Positions 8,676-16,530 of a stretch of DNA of 64,000 nucleotides are shown piece by piece. The notes below the pieces were generated by a model. That model saw nothing but the letters and a program-made list of their open reading frames with translations. It was not told the DNA's origin and ran no database searches. The number at the start of each line of letters is the position of its first letter. The first letter of the stretch is position 1. The DNA comes from Virgibacillus proomii. Its GTDB lineage: Bacteria > Bacillota > Bacilli > Bacillales > Amphibacillaceae. The position numbers and the translations under genes are program-made. The DNA is taken from NCBI RefSeq assembly GCF_900162615.1, contig NZ_FUFN01000010.1, positions 1,246,149 to 1,310,148 on the forward strand, in the 5' to 3' direction.

Positions 8676-9620
8676 ATGAGTGAACAGCCATTATTTTATG
8701 TACATAAATCAGGAATTTACACATCATTACAAGATCTTGGGCGCTACGGTTATCAGCAATTTGGTGTACCAGTGTCAGGAGCTATGGATCGGTATGCTTT
8801 GCAATTAGCAAACATATTAGTAGGGAACAAAAGGGATATGGCGTGTTTAGAGGTTACTTTAGTCGGTCCAACGTTAGAAGCGCTTCGAGAATTGAATATT
8901 GCAATTACCGGAGCTGACTTACAACCAAAGATAAATTCGACAGCTGTTCCGTTATATACGACACTTACAATGAAGAAAGGCGATACACTATCTTTTGGTG
9001 GCTATCGAAATGGAGTTCGATCGTATATTGCTATTGCCGGAAAGTATGATAGTCCTTCTTTTTTCGGTAGTCAATCTGTTGATATGCAAACAGGTCTTGG
9101 CCATATTCTGGAAAAGGAAGAAACAATTTATGGATCGGTAAGAAAGTTAAAAAACAGAATTAGCTTATCTCCTGAATTACAACCTGTTTATCAGCAGTCC
9201 ATACAAGTAGGAGTCATTGAAGGTCCACATTTTCATTGCTTTTCCAACGAAACAAGAAAAGATTTTTTTAATCAAACGCATACGATTGGTGCAAATTCCA
9301 ATCGAATGGGATATCGCTTAGAATCTCCCCCCATTAAAATAATGAAACATGCTGATAACTGGACAGACGCTGTACCGTTTGGCGGGATTCAGGTCCCTCC
9401 AAATGGACAGCCAATTATTTTGATGGCTGACCGGCAAACAACCGGAGGCTATCCAAGAATTGGTACAGTTATGACTGCTGACTTAGCTAAAATCGCCCAG
9501 CTTATGCCAAAAGGAAAAGTGAGGTTTTATCCAATATCTATAGAAGAAGCTCAACAAAGGCTGATTGCGATTGAAAAGCAATTGCATCAATTAGCCATTT
9601 TTCGAGAAGGCCTAGCTTAA
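8676..9620 (+). CDS. pxpC: 5-oxoprolinase subunit PxpC (KipA family)
   Basis: A 314-residue protein of the KipA / biotin-dependent carboxyltransferase-like family. The typical opening LQDLGRYGYQQFGVPVSGAM (about residues 18-37) is clear, with GPTLEALRELNIAITGADL in the middle and PFGGIQVPPNGQPIILMADR then TTGGYPRIGTV near the C-terminus. The start is ATG 8676, ten bases after AAGGAGGG (8660-8667), not the upstream TTG. It completes the PxpB-PxpA-PxpC set for hydrolysis of 5-oxoproline. Downstream lies a ruined pyroglutamyl peptidase gene, which would have supplied the substrate from peptides. Confidence 0.92.
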   Translation: MSEQPLFYVHKSGIYTSLQDLGRYGYQQFGVPVSGAMDRYALQLANILVGNKRDMACLEVTLVGPTLEALRELNIAITGADLQPKINSTAVPLYTTLTMKKGDTLSFGGYRNGVRSYIAIAGKYDSPSFFGSQSVDMQTGLGHILEKEETIYGSVRKLKNRISLSPELQPVYQQSIQVGVIEGPHFHCFSNETRKDFFNQTHTIGANSNRMGYRLESPPIKIMKHADNWTDAVPFGGIQVPPNGQPIILMADRQTTGGYPRIGTVMTADLAKIAQLMPKGKVRFYPISIEEAQQRLIAIEKQLHQLAIFREGLA

Positions 9621-9645
9621 AAATAAAAGGTGGGGGGAAAATACT

Positions 9646-10475
9646 ATAAAAAGGCTGCTTTTAACAGGATTTACTTCTTTTTTGTACTATAGGAAAGTAT
9701 AAAATTTTAGGGTTTATCCCGCATGTAAGGTGCCATATTTTTCACATTTCAAAGATCTGCTTATCATTTTGCAACTTTATGAGAAAAACGGCACCTAAAT
9801 GCCCGATTGTTTCATCTAGCATTTCTTGGGAAAAGCATCCAAGAAATGAAGTTTCACTTTATCGTATAAGAAAAACGATAGCATTCGCCATAAAGACTTA
9901 GCGACAAGCCAAGTTTTCTAAGATAACCGATTAACCTGACAATGAAAATTGTTCAAGATATCAATGGTGCACATCTAAATGGCTACGCGATTATTGGGAA
10001 GGTGCTACCAGTCGATTTTAATCAATCTGGTAAACAGGTGATTGAGTATATAGAGGAAATTAACCCCAATGCTATTATTTCGCTAGGTGTAGCAGCTAGA
10101 AGAACAGCAATAACGGGAGCGAATTGCAATAAATTGTAATGACGGCGAAAAAGATAAGCAAAGATACCGGCTGCAAACTGAGAAGATCTTTGAACATGGT
10201 GCAGATGACTATTTCTCTACATTGCCAATTCAACAAATGATTGAGTCTTTACCAAAGGCGAAGTTACCAGCCAGATTTTCCAATACTGCAGAACATATCT
10301 TTGTAATAATGTGATGTATCATGCCTTGCATTACTTACATGAGAAACATTTACGGTTGCCGGCTGGTTTTATTCATATTCCGGCGTCTCATGAACTTGCG
10401 ATGGAAAAAATACCTAGTTGGTCAAAAGTGGATCTAGTGGCTGCAGTTAAAATTATTATTAAATGTTTGGAATGA
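9646..10475 (+). pseudogene. pcp: Pyroglutamyl peptidase gene (pcp), split by a repeat and frameshifted
   Basis: Pieces of a Pcp-type cysteine peptidase (removes N-terminal pyroglutamate) are spread over this stretch. 9646-9684 reads IKRLLLTGFTSFL, the Pcp N-terminus with its ATG decayed to ATA behind GGTGGGGGG. The reading stops at a family A(B)A repeat (9685-9921) and resumes at GATAAC (9922) as DN, then after one lost base INLTMKIVQDINGAHLNG. A second frameshift near 10115 leads into INCNDGEKDK and DDYFSTLPIQQMIESLPKAK. A third, near 10310, apparently a 4-base loss, removes the codon where the catalytic Cys sits (family TAGTxxCN; here TAEHIFV then NNVMYHALHY). The His motif GFIHIP remains. 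Multiple independent lesions mean the gene is dead. Confidence 0.85.
9685..9921 (+). repeat. Composite repeat A(B)A inserted in pcp
   Basis: The left half of A (TACTATAGGAAAGTATAAAA, 9685-9704) is followed at TTTAT (9713-9717) by a family B copy (CCCGCATGTAAGG to GTTTCAC, 9718-9857), a second TTTAT (9858-9862), and then the right half of A, ending in ACTTAGCGACAAGCCAAG and TTTTCTAA. The outer ends abut pcp codons on both sides (TTG before, GAT after), which defines the ends of A. No target duplication is apparent for A. Confidence 0.85.
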
Positions 10476-10667
10476 TAACATGATTTAGTAAAATCCTTGA
10501 TGATAAAAGGAGTGGTTTAGAAGAAACCTGCTATTAACTATCGAACTTTAAATCTCTTAAAAATTGTTAATAAAAACTTAACAAAATCCCTAGTTCTCCT
10601 TCGTTGCTTCGTTTGCCGAAATAGTTTAAAATAGCCTAGGTACGAACATAAGATAGCGGGTGATAAT

Positions 10668-11849
10668 ATGCCGAAACTAATTTGGTTGCTTGTGATTGCA
10701 ACTACTGTAAATGTTACTGGGGCATCTTTTTTATGGCCTTTAAATACGATATATATGCATAATGAACTCGGTAAAAGTTTAGCTTTTGCAGGGTTTATTT
10801 TAATGTTTAACCAGGGAGCATCGATTGTAGGAAATTTAATTGGCGGCGTAATGTTTGATAAGTTTAGTCCCTATAAAACAATTCTCTATGGTACGGGATT
10901 GGCCATCATGTCATCTATTATAATGGTGTTATTTCATCGGGACATCTTATTCTATTCTACGTCCCTCGTGCTAATCGGATTTGGATCTGGAATAACGTGG
11001 CCAGTAATGTTTGCGATGGCAGGATCACTTTGGCCGGAAGGAGGAAGACGGGCTTTCAATGCTATTTATGTAGCCCAAAACTTAGGGGTAGCCCTAGGAG
11101 CAACGATTGGCGGTTATGTTGCCAGTATATCCTTTGACTACATATTCATTGCAAATGCCTCATTGTTTGCAGCATTCTTTTTAATAGTTTTATTTACATT
11201 TAAGCCAATGGATCAAGCGAAGGATAGACAGATGCATACTACTGTTATCAATCAGCATCGGAAAATTGAGGATAAACGTGCTTTTATTGCTTTAATGATT
11301 TTATGCGGCGGCTTTTTAATCACGTGGATTGCTTACAGTCAATGGCAAACAACTATTGCATCGTATACACAGGAATTAAAAATTCCTCTGGAGCAATATA
11401 GTTCTTTATGGGCTATCAATGGTTTCCTTATTGTTTTAGGTCAACCTCTGATAAAATGGATTACGGGGAAAATAACTTCTCAGAAAAAGCATATATATCT
11501 TGGAAATACAATTTTTCTTATTTCCTTTGTAATAGTCCTAATAGCAGATAAGTTTAGCATGTTTGCTATTGCTATGGTAATCTTAACAGTGGGAGAGATG
11601 CTAGTGTGGCCTGCCGTTCCTTCCTTAGCAAATGAATTAGCCCCACAGGGACGAGCGGGATTTTATCAAGGAGTGGTTAACAGTGTAGGTGCAGCTGGAC
11701 GTATGGTTGGTCCAGTATTAGGTGGACTTATTGTAGATGCATTTAATATGGAGCTTTTATTCTTCACGCTGTTAGCTTTATTATTCATTCCTTATATCAC
11801 TACATTTGCTTATGATCGGGGTATTGCGGGAGAAAGAAAAACGGAATAA
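10668..11849 (+). CDS. MFS transporter (MdtG/YttB-like)
   Basis: A 393-residue, 12-helix MFS protein. It begins PKLIWLLVIATTVNVTGASF and has the LWPLNTIYMHNELGKS extracellular loop typical of small MFS multidrug-type carriers, then motif A as GGVMFDKFSPYKT (about residues 58-70). The start is ATG 10668; the upstream AGCGGGTGA is a moderate ribosome site. Fourteen bases separate it from the HAD phosphatase downstream, so the two probably form an operon. Substrate not predictable. Confidence 0.85.
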   Translation: MPKLIWLLVIATTVNVTGASFLWPLNTIYMHNELGKSLAFAGFILMFNQGASIVGNLIGGVMFDKFSPYKTILYGTGLAIMSSIIMVLFHRDILFYSTSLVLIGFGSGITWPVMFAMAGSLWPEGGRRAFNAIYVAQNLGVALGATIGGYVASISFDYIFIANASLFAAFFLIVLFTFKPMDQAKDRQMHTTVINQHRKIEDKRAFIALMILCGGFLITWIAYSQWQTTIASYTQELKIPLEQYSSLWAINGFLIVLGQPLIKWITGKITSQKKHIYLGNTIFLISFVIVLIADKFSMFAIAMVILTVGEMLVWPAVPSLANELAPQGRAGFYQGVVNSVGAAGRMVGPVLGGLIVDAFNMELLFFTLLALLFIPYITTFAYDRGIAGERKTE

Positions 11850-11863
11850 ATGGAGGATACGAC

Positions 11864-12607
11864 ATGAATCAACCTAAGAAGGACATAAAATTAATAGCAT
11901 TAGATATGGATGGTACGTTATTAACAAAAGATCATGAAGTGACGCCAATTACTCGCCAGGCAATTGCTGATGCAATGGAGAAGGATATTCACGTAGTATT
12001 GAGCACCGGACGCTGGCTACAATCTTGCTATCCATACGCAGAATCGTTAGGCTTAGAGTCTTATCTGATCACAGTCAATGGTGGTCAAATTTGGACAAAG
12101 GATAAGCAACTATTGGAGCAGCATACACTCCCAGCTGAAAAATTAGAAAAAATGTATCATTTGGCAAAGGAGCTAGGAATGTCTACTTGGATGATTTCAA
12201 CGGATGACATGTATCGTAATTGCATACCTGAAGATGTTCATGAACAGCAATGGTTGAAATTTGGCTGTGAATCCCATAATGAGATTATTTTAGAAAAAAT
12301 GTTAAGAGAGCTTTCCTATATAGAAGGCTTAGAAATCACTAATTCTTTGCCGACAAATATGGAAATAAATCCTGAAGGCGTCAATAAAGCTCAAGCATTG
12401 CAAAAGGTTTGCAATAAAATTGGTATTACGATGAATGAAGTTATGGCTGTTGGCGATAGTTTAAATGATATAAAAATGATTCAGCAGGCGGGCATTGGCG
12501 TTGCGATGGGGAATGCTCAAGAAGCAGTTAAGAAGGCTGCAGATTTTGTAACAGATACGAATAATAATGATGGAGTAGGAAAGGCAATTAAACGCTTTGC
12601 TTTATAA
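11864..12607 (+). CDS. Cof-type HAD-superfamily phosphatase
   Basis: A 247-residue HAD hydrolase of the Cof/YidA type. Motif I is LIALDMDGTLL (about residues 10-20, with both catalytic Asp), motif II is VVLSTGR, and motif IV is VMAVGDSLNDIKMIQQAG (about 193-210), where the GDSxND acids bind magnesium. The cap domain lies between. Such enzymes dephosphorylate sugar phosphates, FMN or PLP with broad specificity; the substrate here is unknown. It starts at ATG 11864 with TGGAGG just upstream, and is followed by a hairpin terminator. Confidence 0.9.
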   Translation: MNQPKKDIKLIALDMDGTLLTKDHEVTPITRQAIADAMEKDIHVVLSTGRWLQSCYPYAESLGLESYLITVNGGQIWTKDKQLLEQHTLPAEKLEKMYHLAKELGMSTWMISTDDMYRNCIPEDVHEQQWLKFGCESHNEIILEKMLRELSYIEGLEITNSLPTNMEINPEGVNKAQALQKVCNKIGITMNEVMAVGDSLNDIKMIQQAGIGVAMGNAQEAVKKAADFVTDTNNNDGVGKAIKRFAL

Positions 12608-12614
12608 ATTTTAA

Positions 12615-12700
12615 AGAGGCTGGGGCAAAACCCGGTAAGTAACAAAATAAGTGTAGTACCCACCATAAAACGGAGAAGGTACTACGCTTGTTTTTGTTTT
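12615..12700 (+). terminator. GGCTGGGGCA element with terminator hairpin
   Basis: AGAGGCTGGGGCA (from 12616) is the start of the element also seen at 4405. The following stem AAGTGTAGTACC / GGTACTACGCTT (12 bp, one G-U; about 12650-12688) runs into TGTTTTTGTTTTT, a convincing terminator for the MFS-HAD pair. Confidence 0.7.
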
Positions 12701-12782
12701 TAGTATTTTTATTTTAGTAAATAAAAAGGACACCTTTTGCTAAAATTAAAGTTGCCGCACAATAATTTTCGGAGGTATCCCT

Positions 12783-12960
12783 ATGTTTAAACATTATGCC
12801 ATGAATCTAGTAATTTTACTGTTAGATTTAGAAATAAAACTTCAAGAAAATGAAATTGCCTATGCCGTGAATGATTTGGTGGATAGTATCCCCAGACGAA
12901 GCATTCAATAGCTATTTGCACGACATTGGTTGTCTAACTTATCATCCACGACGATAAACT
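12783..12960 (+). pseudogene. Transposase N-terminal remnant (IS1182-like)
   Basis: ATG 12783 follows a good GGAGGTATCCCT and reads MFKHYAMNLVILLLDLEIKL, the usual opening of IS1182-type transposases, then stops at 12909. One frame over, the similarity continues as PDEAFNSYLHDIGCLTYHPR up to about 12955 before further stops. Only about 55 of the more than 400 residues remain, with a frameshift, so this is an insertion-sequence scar. I see no catalytic domain or terminal repeats nearby. Confidence 0.6.
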
Positions 12961-13184
12961 GTACCCACATTATTGCAATATGTATAAAATACCAATATTA
13001 GGCATATGATAAAAATGAAAGAAAGAATGTCATAAGTCTACATAAGCTAATTAGTTCCCCCTCCAGTTAATTATTTGGTGATGAACAAAAAAATGTGAAT
13101 AAAACTTCAATTATCTTAGCAAATTTATATGCTCCTAGTGTGTTCAAAACAAGAGATAAAAATTCTTACGGATAGCTAAGATTG

Positions 13185-13330
13185 TAACGTTCTTTGAAAA
13201 ACGGTGATGTATTGTTATTGACGTTCTCCTTGTCCTTAAAAAACCCGATTTATCGCTTTCAACGTTCTCTTGTCCACCTGAACAAAATGGGAATTTTTAG
13301 GTACCGATATCACAGCGCTGTGTTATTTTA
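13185..13330 (+). repeat. Family D repeat, forward copy
   Basis: TTCTTTGAAAAACGGTGATG, then CTTTCAACGTTCTC and CCTGAACAAAATGGGAATTT follow the same order as the copy at 28800-28965 (TTCTTGAAAAACCGCGATGT; CCTGAACAAATTGGGGATTT). It fills part of the roughly 600-bp gene-free stretch before the next gene. Confidence 0.5.
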
Positions 13331-13586
13331 ATTCAAAACCATTAAAGAAATAGAGTTACTGTCACTTTTACATGGAGGATTAAAATTTCACTCGCGCCGT
13401 CTTAACTTAGGAGCAAAATTTTATATCTTCTAATAACGTACGATGAAATTCGAAGTGTTATTTTCACCGAATATTTTGAACAGCCTCTTATAAGTATGAT
13501 TATCCTGGTATTGTAATTGTTACAGAACTTTCTTTCTTGCAAAAAAAGGCGTATAATAGATATATTATAGGAAAGGAGATGCTATC

Positions 13587-13769
13587 ATGTCATTTTCACG
13601 CGGGCCAAAAGAACCGGTTCCAGAAGTGGAGACTAATATTTGGTCATGCACGAACGACGATTGCCAAGGATGGATGAGGGAATCGTATAGTTTTGAGGAG
13701 GAGCCTACATGTCCACTTTGCCATTCCTCCATGAAAAAGGAGATACGTGTTCTCCCGGAAATAAAGTAG
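13587..13769 (+). CDS. YdjO-like cold-inducible small zinc-finger protein
   Basis: A 60-residue protein with four cysteines arranged as CTNDDC (about residues 26-31) and CPLC (about 47-50), a likely structural zinc site. The layout, ending in a short KKEIRVLP tail, resembles the YdjO cold-inducible family of Bacillaceae; the function of that family is not known. The start is ATG 13587 behind GGAAAGGAGATG. A terminator follows the gene, so it is monocistronic. Assignment to YdjO rests on recalled family features, not a search. Confidence 0.75.
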   Translation: MSFSRGPKEPVPEVETNIWSCTNDDCQGWMRESYSFEEEPTCPLCHSSMKKEIRVLPEIK

Positions 13770-13817
13770 CATACCACTCAAAAGTAGTATCTCCGGATTA
13801 TATTACTCGGTGCTTCT

Positions 13818-13848
13818 AGCTCTTGATTTTATATCAAGGGCTTTTTTG
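13818..13848 (+). terminator. Intrinsic terminator
   Basis: AGCTCTTGAT pairs with ATCAAGGGCT (one G-U pair) across TTTAT, followed by TTTTTT. Confidence 0.85.
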
Positions 13849-13990
13849 CACGTTAGGAAAGTACTAAAGTTTTAGAAGGAATTGAAATAAAAATGGAAAA
13901 TAGTCCCATATCTAAGGTGCCCCGTAAGACCCTATCTCCAAGCTCTTCATAATGAAAAAAGATTTGCTTCATATAACACGCTTAGCCAAT
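13849..13990 (+). repeat. Decayed A-left and B-left repeat fragments
   Basis: CACGTTAGGAAAGTACTAAA (from 13849) resembles the left end of A, and CTAAGGTGCCCCGTAAGACC (from about 13912) resembles the left end of B, in the same A-then-B order as the intact composites. The right-hand parts are missing or unrecognisable. Confidence 0.45.
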
Positions 13991-14141
13991 GGTCTAATTA
14001 GCATAATTTAATTTTCATCACATACTATAAGGTAACGCATATTGGTGGAAGAAATGTAAATGGATAGTTATACTCTGGCAGCAAATGATCATTTATTTTT
14101 TCTTCCATGTAAACGTTCGTGAAAGGGAGGAGAAAGTTTAA

Positions 14142-15665
14142 ATGAGGTATGCGAATCCTAACTCATCAGAAGCAATTGTTCACTTTAAGAAGAAGTATGA
14201 TAATTTCATCGGAGGAGAGTATCGTCCGCCAGTTAACGGACAATATTTTGAGAATGTCAGCCCAGTTACCGGTGAAGTGTTTTGTGAAGTTGCTCGATCT
14301 ACAAAAGAAGATGTAGAATTGGCATTGGATGCCGCTCACAAAGCAAAAGAAGCGTGGGGGCAAACTTCTGTAACAGAGCGTGCATTGTTACTGAATAAAA
14401 TTGCTGACCGAATGGAAGAAAATTTAGAGCAACTTGCCGTAGCTGAAACATGGGATAATGGAAAGGCAATTCGGGAACCATTAGCAGCAGATATACCATT
14501 AGCAATTGATCATTTTCGCTATTTTGCTGGAATAATCAGAGCACAAGAAGGCGGCGTCAGCCAAATTGATAAGGATACCGTGGCTTACCATTTTCATGAA
14601 CCGTTAGGAGTAGTTGGGCAGATTATTCCTTGGAATTTCCCATTATTAATGGCAACTTGGAAACTAGCTCCTGCATTAGCTGCAGGAAATTGTGTAGTAC
14701 TGAAACCAGCCGAGCAAACTCCTGCCTCTATTCATGTTTGGCTTGATATTGTTAAAGATATAATTCCTGCAGGTGTAGTGAATATAGTTAATGGGTTTGG
14801 TTTAGAAGCAGGTCGGCCGCTAGCCTCCAATAGCAGAATTGCTAAAATAGCCTTTACCGGAGAAACAACAACAGGTCGTTTAATCATGCAATATGCTTCT
14901 GAAAATATTATTCCGGTTACATTGGAACTGGGAGGAAAATCTCCAAATATTTTCTTTGCTGATGTGATGGATAAGAACGACGGGTTTTTAGATAAAGCCG
15001 TGGAAGGTTTTGTGATGTTTGCACTGAATCAAGGTGAAGTTTGTACTTGTCCCTCTCGCGCTTTAATCCAAGAGTCCATTTATAATGAATTCATGGATCG
15101 GGCATTAGAGCGGGTGAAGCAAATTAAGCTCGGTCATCCATTAGATATGGAAACGATGATGGGAGCTCAAGCATCACACGAGCAGATGGATAAAATTAAG
15201 TCTTATTTGGATATTGGAAAGCAGGAAGGTGCTGAAGTTTTAATTGGTGGTGATGTTCGTAAATTAGACGATGAAGAGTTAAAGCGTGGCTATTACATCC
15301 AACCGACGATTTTTAAAGGTAATAATAAAATGCGCATTTTCCAAGAAGAAATTTTTGGACCGGTACTTTCTGTTACAACGTTTAAAGATAAAGATGAAGC
15401 TTTAGCGATTGCTAACGACACATTATACGGGCTCGGTGCAGGAGTATGGACAAGGAATATTAATACAGCCTACCGTTTTGGAAGAAATATTCAAGCGGGT
15501 CGTGTATGGACAAATTGCTATCATCAATATCCAGCCCATGCTGCTTTTGGTGGTTATAAAAAATCAGGGATTGGCAGAGAAAATCATCTAATGATGCTTA
15601 GTCATTATCAGCAAACAAAAAATCTTTTAATCAGCTATAGTGAGGATCCAACAGGACTATTCTAA
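14142..15665 (+). CDS. NAD-dependent aldehyde dehydrogenase
   Basis: A 507-residue ALDH-superfamily enzyme that oxidises aldehydes to acids with NAD(P). The catalytic asparagine lies in [21 protein letters not shown] (about residues 164-184, shown only in part as PWNFP), the nucleotide-binding turn is FTGETTTGR, the general base Glu is in [10 protein letters not shown] (about 262-271), and the nucleophile Cys is in [11 protein letters not shown] (about 297-307). The double Cys and the pairing with a DUF779 gene match the acetaldehyde dehydrogenase (AcoD/ExaC-like) group. The start is ATG 14142 behind GGGAGG (14125-14130). DUF779 begins 22 bases after the stop. Confidence 0.93.
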   Translation: MRYANPNSSEAIVHFKKKYDNFIGGEYRPPVNGQYFENVSPVTGEVFCEVARSTKEDVELALDAAHKAKEAWGQTSVTERALLLNKIADRMEENLEQLAVAETWDNGKAIREPLAADIPLAIDHFRYFAGIIRAQEGGVSQIDKDTVAYHFHEPLGVVGQIIPWNFPLLMATWKLAPALAAGNCVVLKPAEQTPASIHVWLDIVKDIIPAGVVNIVNGFGLEAGRPLASNSRIAKIAFTGETTTGRLIMQYASENIIPVTLELGGKSPNIFFADVMDKNDGFLDKAVEGFVMFALNQGEVCTCPSRALIQESIYNEFMDRALERVKQIKLGHPLDMETMMGAQASHEQMDKIKSYLDIGKQEGAEVLIGGDVRKLDDEELKRGYYIQPTIFKGNNKMRIFQEEIFGPVLSVTTFKDKDEALAIANDTLYGLGAGVWTRNINTAYRFGRNIQAGRVWTNCYHQYPAHAAFGGYKKSGIGRENHLMMLSHYQQTKNLLISYSEDPTGLF

Positions 15666-15687
15666 TGTGTATAAAAAGGGGGATCAT

Positions 15688-16050
15688 ATGGCTGAACGGG
15701 TAACAGCGACGAAGGAGGCGCTGGAATTAATAGAGAAATTAAAAAACATGCATGGGGATTTAATGTTCCATCAATCTGGGGGCTGTTGCGATGGGAGCTC
15801 ACCAATGTGCTATCCTAAGGGAGAATTACGAGTGGGCGATTCGGATGTCTTTTTAGGAAGCATAGGGGACACACCTTTTTATATTTCGAAAGATCAATAT
15901 GAATACTGGAAACATACGCAACTGATTATCGATGTTGTAGATGGCAGAGGAGGGATGTTTTCTTTGGAAGGCCCAGAGGGAAAACGATTTCTTACTAGAT
16001 CGCGTGTGTTTACAGAAGAAGAGTGGAAAACTTTAAACGAACAAGCGTAA
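15688..16050 (+). CDS. DUF779 family protein, partner of aldehyde dehydrogenase
   Basis: A 120-residue DUF779 protein. The defining motif GGCCDGSSPMCY (about residues 31-42) with its Cys cluster is clear. Genes of this family are often found directly behind acetaldehyde-type aldehyde dehydrogenases, as here, but no biochemical role is established. The start is ATG 15688, with AAAAAGGGGGA six bases upstream. The Cys-rich motif suggests metal or thiol chemistry in support of the dehydrogenase, which is inference. Confidence 0.85.
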   Translation: MAERVTATKEALELIEKLKNMHGDLMFHQSGGCCDGSSPMCYPKGELRVGDSDVFLGSIGDTPFYISKDQYEYWKHTQLIIDVVDGRGGMFSLEGPEGKRFLTRSRVFTEEEWKTLNEQA

Positions 16051-16108
16051 GCGCTCAAATAACGATGCGATGGGAAACTAGAGAATTTCTGATGGGATAA
16101 CGTGAAAC

Positions 16109-16206
16109 TTTACCCCGCATGTAAGCTGCCGTAAGACTTCTACTTTAAGAGCTCATAAAGTGCGCCAAATCATAAGCATATTTTTCATGAGAGAAATACG
16201 GTTCCT
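16109..16206 (+). repeat. Family B repeat, 3'-truncated
   Basis: Starts TTTAC-CCCGCATGTAAG with the TTTAC form of the flank (16109-16113) and keeps the left arm (GCCGTAAGACTTC) and a weak returning arm (ATACGG). The middle and right hairpin are gone; a family C copy begins right after. Confidence 0.6.
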
Positions 16207-16213
16207 TATATTC

Positions 16214-16335
16214 GAGATAAAAAACATACCTCCAAACAGGGGTATGTCGACGCTTGAGCGGCAAGTCCACTGTTTGGAGGCCTTCCTTTAGATTGGAACC
16301 AATGTCGATTAATCACAGGAAGAAGACCGAAGTTT
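16214..16335 (-). repeat. Family C repeat, reverse copy
   Basis: On the minus strand this reads AATCTAAAGGAAGGCC, GGACTTGCCGCTCAAGCGTC and CCCCTGTTTGGAGGTATGTT, the same order as the plus-strand copies at 24.2 kb (GGACTTGCCGCTCAGGCGTC) and 59.7 kb. No product is encoded. From here to 16530 I see no further feature. Confidence 0.6.
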
Positions 16336-16530
16336 TCTTTGAGCGCATGAGTAGAAGACAAGTTCTTACGAATAACATATGCATCGTGTGAGACAGATAA
16401 CGTATCCTTTCTTAGACAAGAACAGATGGTTATGCATATTCAGTACGTAACCATCTGTTAGGTTTTTAGGCTAAACAATCGACTTGGCAACGCTCAAATT
16501 TTTGTCTCGTTTCTTTCATATACTGGTCGA

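Noticed and set aside
9942..10139. 65-codon independent gene
   Set aside because: It is an internal fragment of the broken pcp, with the flanking pieces recognisable in other frames.
14106..14121. Catabolite-responsive element (TGTAAACGTTCGTG) before the aldehyde dehydrogenase
   Set aside because: Only the left half fits the cre consensus; the right half has several mismatches.
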